Shown here piece after piece: positions 32,246-40,339 of a stretch of 42,753 bases of DNA (its first letter is position 1; each line of letters begins with the position of its first letter). Below the pieces are notes generated by a model. That model had not been told where the DNA came from, made no database searches, and was given only the letters and a program-made list of their open reading frames with translations. The stretch is taken from contig SFIS01000028.1 of NCBI GenBank assembly GCA_004555245.1, positions 1 to 42,753 of the forward strand. The letters are read 5' to 3'. The position numbers were made by a program, and so were the translations under genes. This stretch comes from Bacteroidales bacterium. Lineage in GTDB: Bacteria; Bacteroidota; Bacteroidia; Bacteroidales; Bacteroidaceae.

Positions 32246-34135
32246 TCAGTCGAGTTGCCATAGTGCCGGCGATGCGTCTGACGGCATTCGCCAGTCGCCT
32301 CTCGGCGAGAGTGATACAGAGCCTACTTTCGGTCCGTCGGGCAGACAGGAACGTTTGTATTGCTGCTGGAAGAATCGTCTGACGAATGTTTTCAGCCAGT
32401 GTCTCACAGTCTCCTCGTCATACATTCCGCTGAATGCGTTGTTGGCAAGGAACAGCAGTTTTGCGGGCGAGAAGCCGAAGCGGAGGAAATGGTAGAGGAA
32501 GAAGTCGTGCAACTCGTACGGACCTACGAGGTCTTCCGTCTTCTGTTTTATCTCTCCGTTCCCGTCTGCCGGGATAAGTTCCGGCGATATTGGAGTGTCC
32601 ACAATGTCTGTGAGCGTTGCCTTCGCATCGTTGTTCATCTCGTAGTCTGCCACATATTCCACGAGGTATCGTATGAGCGTCTTCGGTACAGATACATTGA
32701 CGGCGTACATCGACATGTGGTCGCCGTTGTATGTCGCCCATCCGAGAGCGAGTTCGGAGAGGTCGCCTGTGCCTATCACTATTCCTCCCACCTGGTTGGC
32801 AATGTCCATTAGCAGCATGGTGCGGTATCTGGCCTGCGAGTTCTCGTATGTCACATCGTGTAGTTCGGGGTCATGCCTGATGTCGGCGAAGTGTTGTCCT
32901 ACAGCCGTTGCTATCGGTATTTCGCGCTGTGTGATGCCGAGTGCGTTCATGAGCGAGACGGCGTTGTCGTGTGTGCGCGACGTGGTGCCGAAGCCGGGCA
33001 TGGTGATGCCGTGTATGCCGGTGCGTGGCAGTCCGAGTTTGTCAAATGTCTTTACGCAGACGAGTAGTGCGAGTGTCGAATCGAGGCCTCCGCTGATGCC
33101 TATCACCACATTTTTGGCATTTATGTGTCTGAGGCGTTTGGCAAGTCCCATTACCTGTATGTTGAATATTTCCTCGCAGGAAGTCTTCATGTCGTCTGTC
33201 TTCGGGATGAAGGGATGGGGGTCGTATCGCCGTGTGAGTGAGAAGCGTTTCAGTATGGCGTTGTATGCCTCGTCGTCGAGTTCGAGGTTGACCACCTCTG
33301 CCTTTGACATTAGCGAGCCCTGCGCACGTCCGAAAGTGGTGTTTGCACGGCGTTCTGAGCGGAGGCGTTCGACATCGATCTGGCTTATGACAAGCTGCGG
33401 TGTCAGTGAGAAACGCTCTGAATGTGCGAGCTGCACACCATTCTCGTAGATGATGGCATTGCCTCCGTACACCACGTCCTGTGTCGATTCTCCGAAGCCG
33501 CACGAGCTATAGACATATCCCGACATCGTCCTTGCGCTCTGCTGGGCGAGGAGAGAAAGGAGATAGGCATGTTTTCCGATGAGTTCGTCCGTGGCGGAGA
33601 GGTTGAGTATGATGTCCGCTCCGGATGTCGCCAGCTTGCTGCTTGGCGGTATGGCAGACCAGAGGTCTTCGCATATCTCCACTCCGAAAGTGATCCCCGA
33701 CGGCAGGCGGAAGATTCTCGGCTCGGCATCTACCGCCTCGACGGAGAACCATCGTTTCTCGTAGAACTCGTTATAGTTCGGCAGGAAGGTCTTGTGTACA
33801 TAGTGTCGCTGTCCGTTGGAGATGATGACGGCGGTGTTCATGAGGCGGTCGTCCTGTCTGTGCGGCGCACCGACGACAAAGGTGATGCCTCTGCCGAGGC
33901 TGAAGTCGGTTAGTATGGTGAGGGCCTCGTCTGACGCATCGAGCAGATGTACGGACCTGAAAAGGTCCTGGCATGTATAGCCGGTGATGCACAGTTCGGG
34001 GAAGACGAGGAGTTCGACGCCTCGCTTCTCGGCTTCTTCTATGATGCGTTCAATTTCCTCTACGTTATATTGCACATCGGCAACGCGTGTTGCGGGAACG
34101 GCGGCCGCCACGGTGATGTATCCAAAGTTAGGCAT
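32246..34135 (-). CDS. nadE: Glutamine-dependent NAD+ synthase
   Basis: A 629-residue two-domain enzyme. The N-terminal nitrilase-type glutaminase has the triad Glu47 (FPELCITGY), Lys115 (VHKTFLPNY) and Cys155 (GVEICEDLW). The C-terminal synthetase has GISGGLDSTLALL (PP-loop) and GTGDLSELALGWATY. It makes NAD from deamido-NAD, ATP and ammonia channelled from glutamine. Full length. It lies 61 bases after the Smr-protein gene, the last protein gene of a minus-strand run. Confidence 0.96.
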   Translation of the reverse strand: MPNFGYITVAAAVPATRVADVQYNVEEIERIIEEAEKRGVELLVFPELCITGYTCQDLFRSVHLLDASDEALTILTDFSLGRGITFVVGAPHRQDDRLMNTAVIISNGQRHYVHKTFLPNYNEFYEKRWFSVEAVDAEPRIFRLPSGITFGVEICEDLWSAIPPSSKLATSGADIILNLSATDELIGKHAYLLSLLAQQSARTMSGYVYSSCGFGESTQDVVYGGNAIIYENGVQLAHSERFSLTPQLVISQIDVERLRSERRANTTFGRAQGSLMSKAEVVNLELDDEAYNAILKRFSLTRRYDPHPFIPKTDDMKTSCEEIFNIQVMGLAKRLRHINAKNVVIGISGGLDSTLALLVCVKTFDKLGLPRTGIHGITMPGFGTTSRTHDNAVSLMNALGITQREIPIATAVGQHFADIRHDPELHDVTYENSQARYRTMLLMDIANQVGGIVIGTGDLSELALGWATYNGDHMSMYAVNVSVPKTLIRYLVEYVADYEMNNDAKATLTDIVDTPISPELIPADGNGEIKQKTEDLVGPYELHDFFLYHFLRFGFSPAKLLFLANNAFSGMYDEETVRHWLKTFVRRFFQQQYKRSCLPDGPKVGSVSLSPRGDWRMPSDASPALWQLD

Positions 34136-34196
34136 AGACTGATTATGTTAAGAAATGTGGTATGAAGAATGCAGTGCGTCTTGTCGTGCCCTGCCG

Positions 34197-35354
34197 TCAT
34201 TTTACGGTCACCTGCGTAGCTCCGTAACCGTATTCCCGGAACGAGGCGTCCTGGTATGTACACGTCTTGTAGCGATAGTTCAGCTCGTGTATGATGGCAT
34301 GGCGCAGCACTCCCTCGCCTTTTCCGTGTATGAAGATTATTTTCTTTCCTTTCTGCGCACGGTGTTCTTTCATCACCGTGCGGAAGTGTTCAAGCTGGTA
34401 GTTGAGAATGTCAGCCGACGACATTCCTGCAGTGCTGTCAAGCAGTTTCTCCGCATGGAGGTCAACGACGAGAGCGTCCTCCAGCCCATGGCGTGGCGTC
34501 TGGTTCTGCGATGTCTCCGCTTCTGCCGTCTCGACGATGTCGTCAAACATCTCGTTCTTCAGCGTGTCGGCATCTATGAGTATAGAGTGTGCGAGCCTGT
34601 CGTCTTCAATGATGGTGTAGAGCAGAGCGGGCTGTTCGAAGAAGTCGTTGGGCTGGAAGGTGTGGAGCTTGTAAAACTTCACCTGGTCGATGCGCATTGC
34701 GACGCTGACGGGTTTCTTCAGCGTGAAGGGTTTGTCTTTCTTGAAGGCGTGCATCTGTATGCAGACCCTGCCGAGAGCGTTGACGTCGCGCTGCGCGAAC
34801 TCTTCGATGTATTCTTTCGTGTTGGGTTCGAGCACGCCAGACGCTCTCAGAATCCAGTTGTTGTTCTCGGCAGACATATAGACATACTGCAGATAGTAGT
34901 TTGAATCATTGACGAGATATGTCTCGAACTGCGTGTTCGTGACCTGCTTCACATCTACTGGCACAAAGGCGAGGTATGCGCTGAGTTTGTTTCCGCCCTT
35001 GCGTTCTTCCGCCGGTTTGCGGAACGAGATGTCTTTCATCGCCGGGTCGTCTTCCTGACGTCGGACATCTGCCGCCAGTTCTGCCTCCACCTCGTCCATG
35101 CCGTCGTTCAGGATAGAGCGCATGCTGCGTCCGTCGGATTTCAGGCTGTCCTGTTTCTTCCGGTCGCGCTGCATGGCAGCCACCATGCTTGCGGTTGAGT
35201 AGTTCTGCTCTTCGGCTTCAACGACGAGTTCGTTTATGGGTGTAGGAATCTGGAAGCCGTCGGCATCTTCCACCATTACGATGTTTCCCTTTATGGCAGC
35301 CACTGTGCCGCCGCCTACGTCAAAGAGGAATCTTACTTTATCTCCTATTTTCAT
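34197..35354 (-). CDS. DUF2027 protein with C-terminal Smr domain
   Basis: A 385-residue protein. N-terminal part starts MKIGDKVRFLFDVGGGTVAAIKG, a small beta domain, followed by a charged linker with Arg/Lys/Asp (60-115). The middle (YLAFVPVDVKQVTNTQFETYLVNDSNYYLQY, about 125-260) is the DUF2027 domain typical of Bacteroidetes. The end is an Smr domain: VVDLHAEKLL (DLHG-type motif) and IIFIHGKGEGVLRHAI (HGKGxG). Smr domains cut or bind branched nucleic acids or ribosome-associated mRNA; the role here is unknown. 6 bases after queA. Confidence 0.88.
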   Translation of the reverse strand: MKIGDKVRFLFDVGGGTVAAIKGNIVMVEDADGFQIPTPINELVVEAEEQNYSTASMVAAMQRDRKKQDSLKSDGRSMRSILNDGMDEVEAELAADVRRQEDDPAMKDISFRKPAEERKGGNKLSAYLAFVPVDVKQVTNTQFETYLVNDSNYYLQYVYMSAENNNWILRASGVLEPNTKEYIEEFAQRDVNALGRVCIQMHAFKKDKPFTLKKPVSVAMRIDQVKFYKLHTFQPNDFFEQPALLYTIIEDDRLAHSILIDADTLKNEMFDDIVETAEAETSQNQTPRHGLEDALVVDLHAEKLLDSTAGMSSADILNYQLEHFRTVMKEHRAQKGKKIIFIHGKGEGVLRHAIIHELNYRYKTCTYQDASFREYGYGATQVTVK

Positions 35355-35360
35355 TTTCGT

Positions 35361-36608
35361 CTAAGGTATTAAGAGTGATGAATCGCCATAGCTGAGGAAA
35401 CGGAAGCCGTTGTCCAAAGCATAGTCGTAGATGTCGTGCCACCGTTCGCCTACAAGGGCCGAGACAAGCAGCAGGAGTGTCGATTTCGGCTGATGGAAGT
35501 TTGTTATCAGGCGGCGTACAATCTTGTATTCGTATCCGGGCGCGATGATAATCTGCGTCGAAGCGTGCAGCACCTCCATCCCGTGGCGGTCGAGATATGC
35601 GGCAACGGCCCTGACGGCATCTTCTGCCGAAGGCGGTGTCGGGGTATGCGATGTGTCAGCACATAGTGTCTGATAGGGTTCCCACTGCCTGACATGCAGG
35701 TCGTCGTCAGTGACGGCCTCCGGATGTGCAAGGATGTGGCATCCGATGTAATAGAGGCTTTCGAGTGTGCGCACAGATGTGGTGCCGACGGCTGTTGCCT
35801 TGCACCGGTGAGCGAGCAGGCGTTCGAGAATCTCTTTGTTCACCGAGATATACTCTGTGTGCATGCTGTGTCCGCTGATGTCTTCAGTCTTCACGGGCCG
35901 GAATGTCCCGGCTCCGACATGCAGTGTCAATTCTGCCCGTTCCACTCCGCGCTCGTCGAGACGCTGCAGCACGGCTGGTGTGAAATGCAGTCCGGCTGTA
36001 GGTGCGGCAACGCTGCCTTTAATTTTTGAATATACGGTCTGGTAGGTTGTCTTGTCGCTCTCCTCCGTGTCGCGGTTGAGGTAAGGCGGAATGGGCAATT
36101 CGCCTGCCGCATCGAGGATGTCGGCGAAATGTACGGCGTTGTTGTCCCATCCGAACCGTACGATGTGGCTGTTGCCTTTCACTCCGAGCCGCTCGGCTGT
36201 CAGCGTGACCGGTGTCGTCCCGACATTGAATCGGCGCGAGAGAATGCCGCCCTTCCATTTCTTCAGGTTTCCTACGAGGCACAGCCACTCGCATTGGCTG
36301 TCAGTCTGGAACATCTGCTCGTAGTCTGCCGGCGCATGGGGTTCGAGGAGGAAGACTTCTATCAGGGCTCCCGTCTCTTTGCGGAAGTGCAGGCGCGCCT
36401 GTATCACACGGGTGTTGTTGAACACCATCAGCTCGCCTTCGGGTATGAGGTCAGGCAGGTCAGAGAATGTCCTGTGCGAGATCTCACCTTTATTATATAT
36501 AAGCAGTTTGCTCGTGTCGCGCTCTGCCAGAGGGTATCTGGCGATGCGGCTGTCGGGCAAAGGATAGTCGTAGTCAGAGATTCTGATATGTAGCTGGTTG
36601 TCTGTCAT
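35361..36608 (-). CDS. queA: tRNA preQ1(34) S-adenosylmethionine ribosyltransferase-isomerase
   Basis: A 415-residue enzyme that transfers and isomerises the ribosyl part of SAM onto preQ1 in tRNA, making epoxyqueuosine. Family motifs: YPLAERDTSKLLIY, MVFNNTRVIQARL, APTAGLHFT, LHVGAGTFRPV, and the C-terminal FHQPKSTLLLLVSALVG. The length is at the upper end for QueA, as usual in Bacteroidales. Part of a tight minus-strand run (28 bases after the PAP2 gene, 6 before the Smr gene). Confidence 0.95.
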   Translation of the reverse strand: MTDNQLHIRISDYDYPLPDSRIARYPLAERDTSKLLIYNKGEISHRTFSDLPDLIPEGELMVFNNTRVIQARLHFRKETGALIEVFLLEPHAPADYEQMFQTDSQCEWLCLVGNLKKWKGGILSRRFNVGTTPVTLTAERLGVKGNSHIVRFGWDNNAVHFADILDAAGELPIPPYLNRDTEESDKTTYQTVYSKIKGSVAAPTAGLHFTPAVLQRLDERGVERAELTLHVGAGTFRPVKTEDISGHSMHTEYISVNKEILERLLAHRCKATAVGTTSVRTLESLYYIGCHILAHPEAVTDDDLHVRQWEPYQTLCADTSHTPTPPSAEDAVRAVAAYLDRHGMEVLHASTQIIIAPGYEYKIVRRLITNFHQPKSTLLLLVSALVGERWHDIYDYALDNGFRFLSYGDSSLLIP

Positions 36609-36636
36609 TTGAAACAGGATGTTTTTTTTCGGTCCG

Positions 36637-37332
36637 TCACATCAGCGTCAGCGCACGGATGACGGCATAGAGTATGGTGAAGAGTATGACGTTCATGACA
36701 AGATAGACGTCAGAGAGGGCATAGCCCGAGCGCGTGTATTGCGACGAGATGAAATGCAGCTTGGGCGAGATGCGGTTGTAAAGACGGCGATAGACGAGAT
36801 ATACCGCGATGCCGACAAATGCGCCCCACAGCAGTCCGACAAGGATGTCAGACGGATAGTGCATACATAGATAGATGCGTGTCCAGCAGTTCAGCAGCGA
36901 CCATCCTGCCATTGCGACGGCGAACCACAGATGCCTCACGAGCAGCATGAAGAAGACGCAGACGGAGAAGGTGTTGGCGGCGTGTGCCGAGAAGAAGCTG
37001 TAGTTTTTGTCCGCCATGCCCGCCACGAGATTCAGCATGGGGCGCACGTCGGGGTCGTTCAGCGGGCGCAGCCTCATGCACAGGGGTTTTGCGATGCCGT
37101 CGGCCATGCCGTCGGCAAAGAGGATGCATACCGCCACCGAGAGCACGACAAGCCCTATCTGCCCCATCGTCTCGTTGTTCTTTATCACGATGAAGAAGAG
37201 GATGATATAGAGCAATATCCATGTCACGCCGGCTGTGAGAATCTGGGCGAAGGCGTCGAAGAACATGGTGTGTGGCCCTGACAGCAGCGGGAGGAGCCAG
37301 AGGTCGTATTGTGTTATGGTTGTGAAGTCCAA
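36637..37332 (-). CDS. PAP2-family membrane phosphatase
   Basis: A 231-residue protein with five or six transmembrane helices. The three PAP2 motifs are present with slight variation: KPLCMRLRP (KxxxxxxRP), FFSAHAAN (PSGH variant SAH), and RIYLCMHYPSDIL (SRxxxxxHxxxD, active His before YPSD). It probably dephosphorylates undecaprenyl pyrophosphate or another lipid phosphate at the membrane. The lipid substrate cannot be told. It lies between rsmG and queA. Confidence 0.9.
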   Translation of the reverse strand: MDFTTITQYDLWLLPLLSGPHTMFFDAFAQILTAGVTWILLYIILFFIVIKNNETMGQIGLVVLSVAVCILFADGMADGIAKPLCMRLRPLNDPDVRPMLNLVAGMADKNYSFFSAHAANTFSVCVFFMLLVRHLWFAVAMAGWSLLNCWTRIYLCMHYPSDILVGLLWGAFVGIAVYLVYRRLYNRISPKLHFISSQYTRSGYALSDVYLVMNVILFTILYAVIRALTLM

Positions 37333-37401
37333 GGTGAATCTGCTGGTCGTTGATGGTTGGTACGGTGAATGTTTCTTGCTTGCATGAAGGCGGCTCTCGC
37401 G

Positions 37402-38025
37402 TCAGCGTGGCAGATAGATGAGATATTTCTCTTTGAACCATTCTTCGGCAAACCATCCCGACAGTTCTGTCTTCTCCACGACATTGCGGAAAGGACGCAG
37501 CTCTGCATCGAGTGTGCCGCCCTTCAGACAGAAGATGCCGTTTGGCATGGCGTTCTGCTGGCGGGTGGAGATGTTCTTCCTGACTATCTTATACAGGTCT
37601 GGCAGCTGCATTACGGCTCGCGAGACTACGAAATCGTACAAGCCCTTCTCCTCTTCGCCACGCCGGTGGAATGCCGTCACGTTCTTCAGCCCTATGCTGT
37701 CTGCCACCTCCTGCGCCACGCGTACTTTCTTCCCAGTGCCGTCTATCAGCGTGAAGCTGACTTCCGGGAACATGACGGCAAGCGGAATGCCGGGGAAACC
37801 GCCGCCGCAGCCGAAGTCAAGCACCTTTGTGCCGGGACGGAAGTTGATAGCCTTCGCTATGCCGAGAGAATGCAGCACATGATGCTCGTAAAGGTTGTCG
37901 ATGTCTTTGCGCGAGATGACATTTATCTTCGAGTTCCAGTCTCTGTACAATGCGTCGAGAGCGGCATACTGACTGCGTTGAGCAGGTGTGAGATCCGGGA
38001 AATATTTCAGTAAACAGGTGTACAT
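37402..38025 (-). CDS. rsmG: 16S rRNA (guanine527-N7)-methyltransferase RsmG
   Basis: A 207-residue SAM-dependent methyltransferase. SAM motif LDFGCGGGFPGIPLA, then FTLIDGTGKKVRV and a later YDFVVSRAV; N-terminal DWNSKINVISRKDIDNLYEHHVLHSL is characteristic. First gene of the minus-strand run that continues to nadE and the tRNAs, with its promoter at 38085-38116. Confidence 0.95.
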   Translation of the reverse strand: MYTCLLKYFPDLTPAQRSQYAALDALYRDWNSKINVISRKDIDNLYEHHVLHSLGIAKAINFRPGTKVLDFGCGGGFPGIPLAVMFPEVSFTLIDGTGKKVRVAQEVADSIGLKNVTAFHRRGEEEKGLYDFVVSRAVMQLPDLYKIVRKNISTRQQNAMPNGIFCLKGGTLDAELRPFRNVVEKTELSGWFAEEWFKEKYLIYLPR

Positions 38026-38084
38026 ATTCTATTTTGCAATCATTGCGACTAACCGTGAGGCGCGTCTTTTTCAGATTATTTCTG

Positions 38085-38116
38085 CAAAAGTACCTATTTT
38101 ATTTCATATTACCAAA
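38085..38116 (-). promoter_or_regulatory. Promoter of the rsmG run
   Basis: On the minus strand, TTTG (38113-38116), 20 bases, TACTTTTG (38085-38092), about 60 bases before rsmG. A plus-strand -7 box TAATTTTG lies at 38126-38133 and may serve the DUF386 gene. Confidence 0.65.
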
Positions 38117-38277
38117 AAAAATGACTAATTTTGTAGTCGGCAGCTACACCTTGCCCATGTCCGGCAGTCAGGCACGACGGTTTCGCCACAGTTTCATCTG
38201 CCACCGTCTTGCACGCCGCCACATGTCTGCCTTACCGCATTACACCCAATAATACCAACCTGAAACCTACAACAACT

Positions 38278-38982
38278 ATGAACCCCAGACACTCTATCAT
38301 CACAGCCGCCGTAATGACAGCACTCCTCTTCGCCCCTACCCTCTCGCGCGACGCCGCTCACTGCTCGGCAAAAAAGAAGAAATGTATCTACACCAACACC
38401 TACATCGACAGGAAACTGACGGAAAAGGCAAGACAATGGATGGAGAGCGGCGCATGGCGCAACGGATTCACCAAGGCGTCGCCCGACGAAAGCGTGAACG
38501 TCACCGACATGTATGTCTGCTACCACAAAGCTCCGGAGACATGGGGCGCGATGTTCGCATGGCTGCAGAACACCGACCTGACGAACATCAGGGCAGGCAA
38601 ACACCGCATTCCGGGCACAAACCTCATAGCATCTGTCGAGGACAGCAAGAACGAGGAACTCTCCAAACGCAAGTCTGAAAGCCACCGCTTCAATATCGAC
38701 TTCATGCTCGTAGTGAAAGGAACAGAGGGATTCAGACGGCTCGACCATAACTCCTCCACACCATCTACTGCATACAAATACGACGTCGTGAGGTATAATT
38801 ACACGCCCGAACTATGCGAAACAATAGAAGTGAGCGAAAACAAATTCATCGTCATGTTCCCTGACGATTGGCACATCGCCAAAGTAAAGACCAAGAGTAA
38901 CAATCAGTCTTTCAGAGTGATAGTAGTCAAAATACCATTTCTAAGACAGACTGACACTACATTGCAAACTACACGAAAGTGA
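38278..38982 (+). CDS. YhcH/YjgK/YiaL-family (DUF386) protein, exported
   Basis: A 234-residue protein from MNPRHSIITAAVMTALLF; the open frame upstream (23 codons) looks non-coding. The first 28 residues form a signal peptide. The rest has the DUF386 pattern: IRAGKHRIPGTNLIASVEDSKN, ESHRFNIDFMLVVKGTEGFRR, and VSENKFIVMFPDDWHIAKV with the family's 'FFPEDAHKP'-type His motif. DUF386 proteins are beta-sandwich sugar-related enzymes or binding proteins; most family members are cytoplasmic, so export here is unusual. Expected metal-binding residues are H and D in the last motif (inference). Isolated gene. Confidence 0.8.
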   Translation: MNPRHSIITAAVMTALLFAPTLSRDAAHCSAKKKKCIYTNTYIDRKLTEKARQWMESGAWRNGFTKASPDESVNVTDMYVCYHKAPETWGAMFAWLQNTDLTNIRAGKHRIPGTNLIASVEDSKNEELSKRKSESHRFNIDFMLVVKGTEGFRRLDHNSSTPSTAYKYDVVRYNYTPELCETIEVSENKFIVMFPDDWHIAKVKTKSNNQSFRVIVVKIPFLRQTDTTLQTTRK

Positions 38983-39034
38983 AACACACCAAATGCATTA
39001 TGGTTTTTTAACAAAAGTTTTTTGTAAAACATTG

Positions 39035-39064
39035 TTGATATATGTCAAAAAATTAGTACCTTTG
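39035..39064 (+). promoter_or_regulatory. Promoter of the candidate small RNA
   Basis: TTG (39035-39037), 19 bases, TACCTTTG (39057-39064). This is a full Bacteroidetes-type promoter with no protein gene behind it; the predicted start is near 39071. Confidence 0.7.
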
Positions 39065-39069
39065 CATCG

Positions 39070-39303
39070 AAATCAAGAAAAGAAGATTTTCACCCGTATG
39101 TGACACCTCAAAATTCCGGCACGAAGCTTGATGTTACATTATGAAACTTTCAGTTCTTGAAATGCTTGAAAATAACGACCAATCTTTGTAATACCTATTA
39201 TAAATCGTCCACATGCGCGTGGGAAAACTTACTTAAGCCTAAACACATTTGAAAACATGTAAGAGATAATTACCAGTGATGGTGATTATCTCTTAGTTTT
39301 TTA
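39070..39303 (+). ncRNA. Candidate small RNA of about 230 nt
   Basis: It lies between the promoter at 39035-39064 and a strong intrinsic terminator: stem TAAGAGATAATTACC (39260-39274) with its near-perfect complement at 39280-39295, then T7. TTTTCACCCGTATGTG (39087-39102) can pair with CACATGCGCGTGGGAAAA (39210-39227), 11 of 12 central positions, closing a domain of about 105 nt. This length and closing stem would suit a 6S-type RNA, but I cannot confirm the family. A 16-codon ORF (39141-39191) lies in the domain and may be coding or coincidental. Confidence 0.55.
39141..39191 (+). CDS. Possible 16-residue small protein inside the candidate small RNA
   Basis: ATG to TAA encodes MKLSVLEMLENNDQSL. 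No homologue is recalled and no ribosome-binding context stands out. It is listed only because it is the sole ORF in a clearly delimited transcript; it could be chance. Confidence 0.2.
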   Translation: MKLSVLEMLENNDQSL

Positions 39304-39493
39304 AAACACGCCTGCTTTTATGGTGTAAATAATACATCTATCACACCATTTTGTATGATACCGCTGATGTATTATAGTACATATCCATGTCGGCGACTGA
39401 TACTATTTTGACATAAAGACAATGCGGAAAAGTCATCCCGGAGCGCCAGATGACTTTTCCGCATTTCGCTTTATGCAGCCTTTCGCATTCATC
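39304..39493. other. Spacer with multiple palindromes
   Basis: TAATACATC pairs with GATGTATTA (about 39328-39374), ATGGTGT with ACACCAT, and TGATACTATTTTGACA at 39398-39413 is shared (one mismatch) with 13961-13976. A terminator follows at 39421-39465. No gene seen. Confidence 0.5.
39421..39465 (-). terminator. Terminator of the steroid-reductase-like operon
   Basis: A perfect 16-bp stem (AATGCGGAAAAGTCAT, 39421-39436, with 39450-39465) around a 13-nt loop, 28 bases beyond the dehydrogenase stop on the minus strand. T-tract only partial (GTCTTTA). Confidence 0.65.
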
Positions 39494-40339
39494 TCACAGC
39501 CATCTCTCCACCCTCTGCTCCGTCAGTGTCCACAACAGCTCTGTCGTTTCGGCATCGGCATACCGCCCAGACAGCCTCCGCCGTTTGCATGAAGCGTAGA
39601 AGCCGCCGCTCTCTCCCTCCACCTCTGGAGAGAGGAGGAGATGCACGGCTGTTGCCGCCCCTTGTGCCGGAGTGCGTATGATGGGTCGGAAAAAGATGTC
39701 GGTCAGCTTGTCGAACCACATCTTGAAGGCGATGATGTCGGTGGAGACGATGCCGGGGTCGGCACAGTTCACCGTGATGCCCTGCCCTGCCGTCAGCTGT
39801 GCGAGCTTGCGCGTGAACATCGTCAGTGCAAGCTTCGTGTTTGAATACGGGAATATCCTCCAGAAGAACCCCCGGCACCCGAGCGTGAAGAACTCCGGGA
39901 AATACAGTCTGCCGAAGCGGTAGGTCAGAGACGCCATACTGACGATGCGACTCCCGCGATGCATCATGGGCAGCAGCAGGCGTGTCAGGAGATAGTGGCC
40001 TACATAGTTGACACTCACCGTGCGCTCCAGTCCGTCAACGGTGATGGTGCGCCCCTCGGTCTCGAGAATGCCGGCGTTGTTCATCAGCAGCGCCACACGG
40101 GCATGGCGCTCCTGCAGCCTGTCGGCGAAATCCTTCACTGTCTGCAACGACGCAAGGTCGATGAACATCACCTCGATGTCTTCGTTCCCCGTATCAGCCA
40201 CAAGCATACTGCGCTTCTTGTGCGCACGCTCAAGGTTGCAGCACGCCATCACCACATGATAGCCCTGGCGGGCCACTGCGCGGGCAATCTCTGTGCCCAT
40301 GCAGCCGTCGGCGCCGGTTATGACAGCATATTCTTTCAT
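39494..40339 (-). CDS. Short-chain dehydrogenase/reductase, putative hydroxysteroid dehydrogenase
   Basis: About 281 residues from MKEYAVITGADGCMG; the upstream extension is rejected because this ATG overlaps the preceding stop (ATGA). Rossmann motif TGADGCMG (8-15), NNAG (87-90), catalytic Ser137, and YSNTK with Tyr165 and Lys169. The general pattern is like retinol-dehydrogenase-type SDRs. In this operon with a 5-alpha-reductase-like and an old-yellow-type enzyme, a 3-alpha or 3-beta hydroxysteroid (bile acid) dehydrogenase role is plausible. The substrate is inferred from neighbours only. Confidence 0.85.
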   Translation of the reverse strand: MKEYAVITGADGCMGTEIARAVARQGYHVVMACCNLERAHKKRSMLVADTGNEDIEVMFIDLASLQTVKDFADRLQERHARVALLMNNAGILETEGRTITVDGLERTVSVNYVGHYLLTRLLLPMMHRGSRIVSMASLTYRFGRLYFPEFFTLGCRGFFWRIFPYSNTKLALTMFTRKLAQLTAGQGITVNCADPGIVSTDIIAFKMWFDKLTDIFFRPIIRTPAQGAATAVHLLLSPEVEGESGGFYASCKRRRLSGRYADAETTELLWTLTEQRVERWL

